Positions 57,295 through 64,000 of a DNA stretch of 64,000 nt are shown here, one piece after another. Source of the DNA: Streptosporangium album (GTDB lineage: Bacteria > Actinomycetota > Actinomycetes > Streptosporangiales > Streptosporangiaceae); assembly GCF_014203795.1 (NCBI RefSeq), contig NZ_JACHJU010000003.1, forward strand, positions 248,001-312,000, written 5' to 3'. Position 1 is the stretch's first letter, and each line of letters begins with the position of its first letter. The translations under genes were made by a program, and so were the position numbers. The notes under the pieces were generated by a model that saw only the letters and a list, made by a program, of their open reading frames with translations, searched no databases and was not told where the DNA came from.

Positions 57295-58064
57295 ATGCGG
57301 TCGGCCAGTCCCCTCGCGGTGGGCCGCTTGGCCACGTCGCCGATGCAGGCGTGGACGAGCTCCGAAAGTTCGGGTTCCAGGTCGGCGTGGACCGACGGCG
57401 ACGTGCTGTAGACCTTGCGCAGGGTCAGCAGCGGATCGTGGACGGGCAGCTCGCCGTACAGACCCGTACGTGCCACCGCCCAGTGCAGCGTCGCGCCGAG
57501 GGACCACACGTCTCCGGCGGGGGTGGGCGTCTCTCCCTGCAGCAGCGCCGGGTCGGTGAACTCCACCGACCCGATGCCGCCCATCCCCGTCACCGTCGCC
57601 CCCGGCGTCAGCACCTGCGACAGGCCCAGGTCGGAGAGTTTGCCCCCCAGATCGGTGAGCAGCACGTTACCGGGGCGGATGTCGCGGTGCACGATGCCCT
57701 CCTCGTGCAGCGCCTGCGTGGCGTGGGCCACGCAGGCGATCGAACGCAGCGCCTTCTCCCGCGACGGCGGCTCCGCGGGCCGGCCCAGCGAGCCGCCGGG
57801 CAGATACTCCATCGAGTAATAGAAGATCCCACCCTGCTGGCCCGCGTCATACAAGGTCACCAGGTACGGCGAGCGCACCGCGGCGAACGCCTTCAATTCC
57901 CGCGTGGCACGCCGGAACGCGTCATTTCCGGTGCCTCCGACCACTTTCACCGCGACGAATTCCGCCTCGACCGGCAACCGCTCCGGTCTCCTCGCCAGAT
58001 AGAACTCACCGTGATTACCCGCTCCGAGCGAACGGACGAACTCGTAGTCGGCGATACCTTCCAC
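57276..58064 (-). CDS. Soluble serine/threonine protein kinase, DLG variant
   Basis: A 262-residue kinase. I take the GTG at 58064 because GGAGGGGA lies 7 nt upstream, giving VEGIADYEFVRSLGAGNHGE; a start at 58136 would add a short cysteine-bearing leader. The P-loop LGAGNHGEFYLA, Lys in FVAVKVVGG, and IVHRDIRPGNVLL (Arg for the usual Lys after HRD-I) are present. The DFG triad reads SDLGLS, keeping the metal-binding Asp. There is no membrane span or sensor domain. It may be active but slightly atypical. Confidence 0.9.
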   Translation of the reverse strand: MEGIADYEFVRSLGAGNHGEFYLARRPERLPVEAEFVAVKVVGGTGNDAFRRATRELKAFAAVRSPYLVTLYDAGQQGGIFYYSMEYLPGGSLGRPAEPPSREKALRSIACVAHATQALHEEGIVHRDIRPGNVLLTDLGGKLSDLGLSQVLTPGATVTGMGGIGSVEFTDPALLQGETPTPAGDVWSLGATLHWAVARTGLYGELPVHDPLLTLRKVYSTSPSVHADLEPELSELVHACIGDVAKRPTARGLADRIYALVG

Positions 58065-58176
58065 CAGCGTCTCCCCTCCATTCCTCCCGCGACACTCGCG
58101 GCGGCATCCCGCACACGGTAACGTCGCCCTGGTCATTCTCGGGGCTTTTCATTACTTACGGGAAGCGTGCGCGCGA

Positions 58177-60192
58177 GTGCTCCACGTAGATCTGCTCCTG
58201 CTTGACCTGGTGATCGTTCTCACCGCCGCACGGCTGCTCGGCGCGGTGGCCAGACGGCTCGGCCAGCCACCCGTCATCGGTGAGATCGTGGCGGGCATCC
58301 TGCTCGGCCCCACCCTGCTCGGCCCACTGCTCGGCGACGAGCTGTTCGGCGCGGAGATGCGTCCTCCCCTGCAGGCGCTGGCCAACGTCGGACTGGTGCT
58401 GTTCATGTTCGTCGTCGGCCTGGAGCTGGACCAGAAACTGGTCAGGGGCAAGGGCCGCGTCGCGATGACCGTGGCACTCGGCTCGACCGTGGTGCCGTTC
58501 ATCCTGGGCTGCGTGCTCGCGCTGGGCATCGCCGGCGACCATGTGGGCGGCGACAGGACGCTGCCGTTCGTGCTGTTCATGGGCGCGGCGATGGCCGCCA
58601 CCGCGTTCCCGGTGCTGGCGCGGATCCTCACCGACCGGGGGATGCAGCGCATCTCGCTCGGCGGCCTGTCGCTGGCCGCCGCCGCGGTGATCGACGTGCT
58701 CGCCTGGACCGTGCTGGCCGTGGTGGTGGGCATCGCCGGGGCGGGAGACGCCGAGGGGCAGTGGAAGGTGCTCCTCGCCGTGCCGTACGCGCTGGTGATG
58801 TTCCTGGTGGTCCGGCCGCTGCTGGCCCGGCTGGTGCCCGCCCACGAGAAGGCGGGACGGCTGACGCCGGGCCTGCTGTCGCTGGTGCTCATCGGCCTCA
58901 TCGGCTCGGCCTGGGCCACCGAGTGGATGCACGTGCACTTCATCTTCGGGGCGTTCGTGTTCGGCGCGGTGATGCCGCGCGAAGGCGCCGAGCGGCTCAA
59001 CCACGAGATCCTGGAACGGCTGGAGCAGCTCGCCGTGCTGTTGCTGCTGCCCATGTTCTTCGTGGTCGCGGGGCTCAACGTCGACCTGCGCGCGCTCGAC
59101 CTGTCCAGCCTCGGCACGCTGGCCGTGATCCTGGCGGTGGCGGTCGGCGGCAAGCTGTTCGGCTCCTACGCGGCGGCGCGGGCGGGGCGGCTGCCCAACC
59201 GGCAGTCCTGGGCGATGGCCATCCTGCTCAACACCCGGGGACTGACCGAGATCGTCATCCTCACCGTCGGCCTGCAGAAGGGCGTGCTCGACAACGAGCT
59301 GTACTCGCTGATGGTGGTGATGGCCCTGGTCACCACCGCGATGACCGGCCCGCTGCTGCGCAGGGTCTACCCCGACCGCCGCGTGGCCCGCGACATCGCC
59401 GAGGCCGAACGCGCCGCCCTCGGCGTGACCGCCGCCCACCGGGTGCTGACCGTCGTCCCGGGCTCCCCCACCGAGCATGCCGCGCTGGTGGACCTGACCG
59501 CCACCCTGGCCCTGGCCACGTCCCCCTCCGAGGTCGTCCTCGCCCACCTGCGGCCCTACCCGCGGGGCAGGCTGGAGGTCGGCAGCGGCCTGTCCTCCGA
59601 GCTCGCCGAGCTGGCGGAGACCCTCCACGAGCTGGAGTCCCTCGCCGCCGCGGCCCGCGCCCGCGGAACGGAGACCCGGGTGGTGAGCCGCTTCAGCGCC
59701 GACGTGGCGGCCGAACTACCCGAGCTGGTCACCGGGGCGCAGCCGGATCTGGTGGTGCTGCCTGCCGGTGTCCCCGGCTACGCCGAGATCCGTGCCGCCG
59801 CGACCTGCCGCGTGGTGACGGTGTCGTCTCCGGATCTCTCGGACTCCCCCGATCACGCGGAACCGGCCGGACCCGGGGCGGGGCCGGTCGCGGTGCGCCA
59901 CGGCACCGGCGGCGACGCCACCGCTCACGTGGCACTCACCCTGGCGCTCCTGGGGGACCGCCCGCTGGTCGTCGCCGGCGGCAACCGTGCCTCCGCCCTG
60001 GCCCAGCGGCTGGCCCGGCTCGGGGTGGCGGCCACCTCCGGCGTGGTCCCGCCGGGCGCGCTGGTCGTGGCCCCCGACACCGGTGCCGCCTCCGCCGACG
60101 GGCACCTGCTGGTCCGCGCCGAGCAGGATCCCGACCCGGTGGACTGGGCGGCGGCCGTCTCGGCACTGCGCCCTCCGGTCCCCCGGCCCTGA
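58177..60192 (+). CDS. Cation:proton antiporter (CPA2/KefB-like) with C-terminal cytoplasmic domain
   Basis: A 671-residue membrane protein. About twelve spans fill residues 1-400, starting LLDLVIVLTAARLLGAVARR, with GQPPVIGEIVAGILLGPTLL as a CPA2 signature and LILLNTRGLTEIVILTVG-like text (AILLNTRGLTEIVILTVGLQ) in the later part. The C-terminal 250 residues form two alpha/beta regions resembling universal-stress-protein domains (VVPGSPTEHAALVDL and so on). It exchanges monovalent cations for protons and may be gated by a ligand. The GTG at 58177 lies divergent from the kinase gene by 112 bp. Confidence 0.93.
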   Translation: MLHVDLLLLDLVIVLTAARLLGAVARRLGQPPVIGEIVAGILLGPTLLGPLLGDELFGAEMRPPLQALANVGLVLFMFVVGLELDQKLVRGKGRVAMTVALGSTVVPFILGCVLALGIAGDHVGGDRTLPFVLFMGAAMAATAFPVLARILTDRGMQRISLGGLSLAAAAVIDVLAWTVLAVVVGIAGAGDAEGQWKVLLAVPYALVMFLVVRPLLARLVPAHEKAGRLTPGLLSLVLIGLIGSAWATEWMHVHFIFGAFVFGAVMPREGAERLNHEILERLEQLAVLLLLPMFFVVAGLNVDLRALDLSSLGTLAVILAVAVGGKLFGSYAAARAGRLPNRQSWAMAILLNTRGLTEIVILTVGLQKGVLDNELYSLMVVMALVTTAMTGPLLRRVYPDRRVARDIAEAERAALGVTAAHRVLTVVPGSPTEHAALVDLTATLALATSPSEVVLAHLRPYPRGRLEVGSGLSSELAELAETLHELESLAAAARARGTETRVVSRFSADVAAELPELVTGAQPDLVVLPAGVPGYAEIRAAATCRVVTVSSPDLSDSPDHAEPAGPGAGPVAVRHGTGGDATAHVALTLALLGDRPLVVAGGNRASALAQRLARLGVAATSGVVPPGALVVAPDTGAASADGHLLVRAEQDPDPVDWAAAVSALRPPVPRP

Positions 60193-60294
60193 CCCCGGAA
60201 ACGATCTCCGTACGCCCGGGAAGGCGTCACCGGGCCTCGGAGAGAGCGCCGGGCGCCACGGTGCGATCCGTGCCGCCCGGGGAGAGCGGACCTT

Positions 60295-61692
60295 CTAGCG
60301 GTTGCGGTGCGACTCGTAGCGCATGGTCCGGGAGACACCGATCCGCACGGTCGTACCGGGCAGGATCGCGACCGCCTCGTTCGGCGGGATGTCGTAGAAG
60401 TTGGGGTCGCCCGGCGGCTGGATCTGGGTGCCGTTGACCGACCCCAGGTCGACCAGGTTGACGTCCCAGCCGTCCAGTGCCACCCGCAGGTGACGACGGG
60501 ACACCGAACCGTCGGGACTGGTGACCTTGGCGGGACGCACCGAGCCGTCGGCGACCTCCGGGGCCCGCTCGGGGTCACGGCCGACCAGGTAGTCGGTGTC
60601 GAGGCGGAGCGTCATGCCGTCGTCCAGGAGCAGCACGCCCAGCGGCGGACGCGGCCCCTTGTAGGGGACGAGTGTGCGCTGCACCAGCGCGATGCCGCAG
60701 ACCGCGCAGTACGGCACGCGCGGGTCGTTGAAATGGTCGTTCTTGCAATCCACCCCGTAGACCAGGGGGCGCGACTCCGGCTCCGGTTCCGGTCCGGACG
60801 GCGGCGACTCGGGCGCGGCCTGCGCCCCGCCCGGGGTCAGCAGCTCGTACTCGAACGGCTGGTCACGGGCGTCGACGGGGTCGCCGCCGATACCGCTCGA
60901 CCTGGCCGTCTCCATGTCCGCGTGCGAGGCGGCGGGCCGGGACACCGGCTCCCGCGGCGCGACCGGCATGGGGTCGGACTGCCATGCCTGCGGCGCGGGA
61001 ATCTGCGGCTCCGACGGGTGGTGCTCGGGTGAGCCCATCGGGTAGGGCGCCGGCGGCACGTTCTCCGCCGGGGGCGCCGGCCGGTCGGCAGGGGCGGGAA
61101 CCGGCGGAGGGGACGCCTCCGCCTGAGGGGCGGCGACCTGCGCGGGAGAGACCGACGGCTGGACGGCCGGCGGAGCGGCCTCCACACGGGACGCGGGCCG
61201 AGGAGCGACCGGTGGCCCTCCGGACTCGGTCAGGTCGCACCAGACGCCACCGCCGACGACCACACCACTGTCCAGCCGGGCGAGCGGATGCGCCGCGCCG
61301 GCCTCGGGCAGGCGCAGCTCCACCCCGGTCACCGGGCCGGGCACGAGCCGATCGGACCAGGTGAGCGCGTCACGCCCGGCCAGCTGGACCTCGCCCTGAG
61401 AACCGGTGACCGACGCGAAGGCCGGGCCGCTGACCAGCACGGCCACCCCTCCCGCGACGGGACCGGCGACGGCGCACGCCACGGATTCGCCCATCATGGC
61501 GGCCAGCACCTGGGCCACGCGGCGGGCCAGCGCACGGCCGTCCCCGCCGGAGGCCGCGGTCTCCCTCAGCGCCCGCAGCAGGTCCTCCACGACAGCCTCG
61601 GCCGCGTCGCACACCAGCAGCAGGCCACCGACGTGAGCGACCAGCCCGTCACCCGGGAGCGGACGCACCACTCCGAAGCCCTCGTCGGTCAT
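60295..61692 (-). CDS. FHA-domain protein with zinc-ribbon-like segment
   Basis: A 465-residue soluble protein. ATG 61692 has GGGGAGG upstream. The first 170 residues form an alpha/beta region of unknown kind, the next 170 are Pro/Ala-rich and disordered, then a likely zinc ribbon (CKNDHFNDPRVPYCAVCG) and a C-terminal FHA domain (YLVGRDPERAPEVADGSVRP, SPDGSVSRRHLRVALDGWDV, VDLGSVNGTQI) which binds phosphothreonine peptides. It is the last gene of a three-gene operon and could be a target or partner of the nearby Ser/Thr kinases. Confidence 0.9.
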   Translation of the reverse strand: MTDEGFGVVRPLPGDGLVAHVGGLLLVCDAAEAVVEDLLRALRETAASGGDGRALARRVAQVLAAMMGESVACAVAGPVAGGVAVLVSGPAFASVTGSQGEVQLAGRDALTWSDRLVPGPVTGVELRLPEAGAAHPLARLDSGVVVGGGVWCDLTESGGPPVAPRPASRVEAAPPAVQPSVSPAQVAAPQAEASPPPVPAPADRPAPPAENVPPAPYPMGSPEHHPSEPQIPAPQAWQSDPMPVAPREPVSRPAASHADMETARSSGIGGDPVDARDQPFEYELLTPGGAQAAPESPPSGPEPEPESRPLVYGVDCKNDHFNDPRVPYCAVCGIALVQRTLVPYKGPRPPLGVLLLDDGMTLRLDTDYLVGRDPERAPEVADGSVRPAKVTSPDGSVSRRHLRVALDGWDVNLVDLGSVNGTQIQPPGDPNFYDIPPNEAVAILPGTTVRIGVSRTMRYESHRNR

Positions 61693-61714
61693 GAGACCTC
61701 CCCGCTCCGCTCGG

Positions 61715-62152
61715 TCACAGAACTCTCCCTCCCCGAAAACGCCATCGGATGAACGGCACGCGCATCGGACCGTTCGCCACCAGCCACACGCAGAGCCAGA
61801 CGACGGTGAAATGCGTCCAGAATGCGGCCGACGGAACCGGGTCAATGAAATCAATTGCACCGGACCGTAGCAAAAAGTACAGCAGAAGGCCTTCGGGTAC
61901 GACCGTCAGCAAACCGAACAGGGTCGGCCAGTCCTTCTCCCACCGGAACTGCATGAGGAAGTGGTAGACCAGCTCCCAGCCGACTCCCAGCACGGCCACC
62001 GCCGCCAGGACCAGGAAGCCGGTGACGTAACGGTCGCCGAGCGCCCCGGAGGAGCCCGGCAGCACCGGCACGATCAGCAACGTGATGATCGCGCCCACGG
62101 TGGCGAGCAGGAAGAGGCGCGTCTGGATGCGCCCCGCCAGAGTCGGAACCAC
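61715..62152 (-). CDS. Membrane protein of unknown function
   Basis: A 145-residue protein with about four spans (FLLATVGAIITLLIVPVLPG, YVTGFLVLAAVAVLGVGWEL, FGLLTVVPEGLLLYFLLRSG, FWTHFTVVWLCVWLVANGPM). The GTG at 62152 lies 13 nt after the upstream oxidoreductase stop, and its stop lies 22 nt before the FHA gene. I recognise no family. It may anchor the operon's products at the membrane. Confidence 0.8.
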   Translation of the reverse strand: MVPTLAGRIQTRLFLLATVGAIITLLIVPVLPGSSGALGDRYVTGFLVLAAVAVLGVGWELVYHFLMQFRWEKDWPTLFGLLTVVPEGLLLYFLLRSGAIDFIDPVPSAAFWTHFTVVWLCVWLVANGPMRVPFIRWRFRGGRVL

Positions 62153-62165
62153 GGGAGAACGCTCC

Positions 62166-63701
62166 TTACACCGGTGAGTTGAAAGCCCATTTGAACCACT
62201 GCGAGGTCGACCGCAACGGCCCCATCCTGCGGACGAACCCCCGTCGCGCCAGGTCGTCGGCGATCTCCTGAGCCGCGATCTGCAGCCCCAGGAAGGTGTC
62301 GACGCCGGGGAAGTAACCTCCGAGCGTCGCGGAGCCGGAGGCGTAGAGGGCGCCGTCGCCGCTCGCCGTCCCCTTCACCTCGAAGTGGCGCTCCACCTCC
62401 AGCCTGCCGACCGGGTTGCGGTACGCCCCGCCGTACCGGAGCAGGTCGTCGTAGATCCGGTGCTCGGCGATGTCGGCCTCCAGGCCGGTGCAGTCGATGA
62501 TGTAGTCGGCCACCGGCTCACGGACGGTGCCGTCGCCGCTGCGCACGTAACTGATCAGCCGCCCGTCGGGGGCGCGCTCCACCCGGTCCACGGTGCCCTG
62601 CACCGGGTGGTAGTAGCCGCCGCTGCGGCCCGCCCGCATCTGCTCCTGCCAGCGCCGGCGGTAGGGGGTGTTGGTGCCGCCCATCTCCTTGTACTTCGCC
62701 GCGCGCTCGGCGCCCTCCAGCTTGCGCATCTGCGCCTTGAGCTGGCCGCCCCACACCGACTTGGGGTAGTTGAAGCCCTGGTAGGCCCATCCGTCGCCGC
62801 CCTTCCGGCGCGCCCAGACGTGCGGGCCGTGGGAGCCGGCGACGAAGGTCCGGAAGATGTGCACGATCTGGGTCCGCAGCCCGAGCCTCTCCCGGTCGTC
62901 GAACAGGCGCTGCAACACGCGGGAGGCCACGATGCCTCCGCCCCGGATGACCACCGTGCCGGGGCGGGTCTTGAGGAACTCGTAGACCTGCTCGTGCGGC
63001 TCGTAGGCGTTGACCACGTGCTGGTAGTCGGCGTGCTTGGTGCGGAACTCCTGCAGGTCGGGGAGGAACTTCAGCCCCGGGTAGCCGATCGCGATGTGCA
63101 CGAAGCGCGAGCGGAAGACGATCCGCTTGGTCGGCGCCGTGCCCTCCGGCGGGGTGACCACGGTGAAGTAGCCGCCGCCCGCCCGGCGCCGCACCATCCG
63201 GACCTGCCCCTTGACCAGCATGTTCCAGTAGTCGATGCGCCTGGCCTCGCGTTCGAGGCTTTCGAAGACCGTGCCGGCGCGCGGCGTCCAGTAGTCGTTC
63301 AGAATCGGCTCGGTCAGCAGCTGCCACAGGTAGGCCGGGGTCTTGTCCTTCCAGGTCTCCTGCAGGGCGTAGGAGGGGAATCCCCAGATGTTGTCGGGCC
63401 GCGAGGAGGAGTCGGAACGGATCCGCTCGGATCGGGGGATCTGCGAGCACCTGGTCAGGAACTCGTAGGTCTGCCATGGGGTGTCGATATTGGACAGCAC
63501 CCGCATCTGGGAGGTGGGCACACCGTAGATCCGCAGGTAGTCCAGCGTCACGAAGGATCCCATGCCTCCGCCGACGGTCAGGAAGGGAACGTCGTATACG
63601 GGGATTCCGGCAGCGGCGACCAGTCGATCGTCCCATTCGGGCGTGCCGAGTAACTCAGGGGTGAGATCACCGGCCGAGGTCGGCGTGTTGGGGGGTGCCA
63701 A
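62166..63701 (-). CDS. NAD(P)/FAD-binding-fold oxidoreductase of unknown specificity
   Basis: A 511-residue protein. A nucleotide-binding start is visible in FLTVGGGMGSFVTLDYLRIY (residues about 40-59), and a second glycine-rich motif in VVIRGGGIVASRVLQRLFDD. Near the C-terminus, YIIDCTGLEADIAEH and SATLGGYFPGVDTFLGLQIA resemble FAD-dependent monooxygenase/dehydrogenase text. The substrate is unknown. It is the first gene of the operon with the membrane and FHA proteins; the pairing of a redox enzyme with a phosphopeptide reader is unusual. Confidence 0.78.
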   Translation of the reverse strand: MAPPNTPTSAGDLTPELLGTPEWDDRLVAAAGIPVYDVPFLTVGGGMGSFVTLDYLRIYGVPTSQMRVLSNIDTPWQTYEFLTRCSQIPRSERIRSDSSSRPDNIWGFPSYALQETWKDKTPAYLWQLLTEPILNDYWTPRAGTVFESLEREARRIDYWNMLVKGQVRMVRRRAGGGYFTVVTPPEGTAPTKRIVFRSRFVHIAIGYPGLKFLPDLQEFRTKHADYQHVVNAYEPHEQVYEFLKTRPGTVVIRGGGIVASRVLQRLFDDRERLGLRTQIVHIFRTFVAGSHGPHVWARRKGGDGWAYQGFNYPKSVWGGQLKAQMRKLEGAERAAKYKEMGGTNTPYRRRWQEQMRAGRSGGYYHPVQGTVDRVERAPDGRLISYVRSGDGTVREPVADYIIDCTGLEADIAEHRIYDDLLRYGGAYRNPVGRLEVERHFEVKGTASGDGALYASGSATLGGYFPGVDTFLGLQIAAQEIADDLARRGFVRRMGPLRSTSQWFKWAFNSPV

Positions 63702-63863
63702 TTGTGCGTCCCTTAAGCTCCATGGCCAACCGGTTCAGTTGACCAGAACACTAGCTGTGGCGCGCACCGAAAACGAGTAGGACAAAAGGGGTGATCTTCC
63801 CTCGGGCCGCCCCATCGTCTTGGCACGCATTCACTGAGACGCCCGAAGCCCTCCGGTGGTTCG

Positions 63864-64000
63864 CTACACCCCGCTGAACACCCGGTTCACATCCGACGTC
63901 GCCAGCACCCCGAAGATCTCGCCGCCGCGCTCCACGAGAAGGTATTCCCCGGCCGGTGCCTCGCGCATGGCGTCGATCAGGGACTCCCCCGACAGATCGG
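63864..64000 (-). CDS. Probable site-2 protease family protein, C-terminal CBS segment (partial)
   Basis: The visible 45 codons read DLSGESLIDAMREAPAGEYL, LVERGGEIFGVLATSDVNRV, FSGV, ending in TAG at 63864-63866. This is the end of a CBS domain (GEIFGVLATSDVNRV). Similar text closes actinobacterial M50 site-2 proteases with CBS domains, which from memory lie near trmI and the proteasome genes. Most of the gene is outside the window, so the family call is an inference. Confidence 0.5.
   Translation of the reverse strand, partial: DLSGESLIDAMREAPAGEYLLVERGGEIFGVLATSDVNRVFSGV

Noticed and set aside
1..64000. tRNA or rRNA genes, insertion sequences and attachment sites
   Set aside because: I looked for tRNA-like cloverleaf text, transposase motifs and terminal inverted repeats and saw none, so the islands carry no visible mobility genes.

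Overview
This window is high-GC DNA with the gene content of a filamentous actinobacterium, most likely of the Streptosporangiales (Streptosporangiaceae). The main reasons are a complete Pup-proteasome gene set, actinobacterial Tat genes and HelY, frequent GTG/TTG starts, translationally coupled operons, and minimal soluble Ser/Thr kinases. The family-level placement is inference; the phylum is clear.

Layout. (1) 0-4.7 kb, plus strand: the end of a sugar ABC-transporter operon (binding protein, two permeases) coupled to a GH4 glycosidase and a BadF-type kinase. (2) 4.8-9.4 kb: Lrp/AsnC regulator, flavin disulfide oxidoreductase, ADP-ribosylglycohydrolase and RidA, with two gene remnants (DUF4291 and a GNAT acetyltransferase). 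(3) 9.5-30.8 kb: a housekeeping block, mostly minus strand: acyl-CoA dehydrogenase, Xaa-Pro peptidase, SpoIIE phosphatase, 5'-3' exonuclease, RNB nuclease, then helY, diacylglycerol kinase, tatC, tatA, pafC, pafB, FKBP isomerase, pafA, prcA and prcB. (4) 31.0-40.3 kb, plus strand: a second carbohydrate island of seven coupled genes (lipoprotein, two permeases, its own ATPase, a PHP-type hydrolase, a Gfo/Idh oxidoreductase and a GH38 mannosidase). (5) 40.4-54.1 kb, mainly minus strand: pup, a membrane-protein remnant, a kinase, a truncated hemoglobin, a six-gene cobalt/cobalamin operon behind a B12 riboswitch, dop, an acyltransferase, the arc/mpa proteasomal ATPase and trmI. (6) 54.4-64 kb: a PLP aminotransferase with a PfkB kinase and divergent TetR regulator, another kinase, a KefB/NhaP-like antiporter, an FHA-protein/membrane-protein/oxidoreductase operon, and the end of a probable site-2 protease.

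How it fits together. The Pup-proteasome system is complete here (pup, dop, pafA, arc, prcB, prcA), with the regulators pafB and pafC. From memory of other actinobacteria these genes usually sit close together. Here the series is split by the GH38 sugar island (between prcB and pup) and by the cobalamin operon (between pup and dop). The cobalamin operon combines cobalt uptake (cbtB, cbtA), a chelatase-like AAA/VWA fusion, adenosylation (cobO) and amidation (cobB).

Most unusual observations. A 115-bp tandem repeat precedes the first permease of the GH38 island. Each unit is exactly two mini-ORFs joined by ATGA stop/start overlaps, and the last stop overlaps the permease start, so the repeat forms a chain of possible translational coupling. 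The B12 riboswitch is bracketed by a perfect 12-bp complementary pair whose 3' arm abuts the cbtB Shine-Dalgarno sequence. Three decayed genes (two with visible internal deletions) lie in intergenic space.
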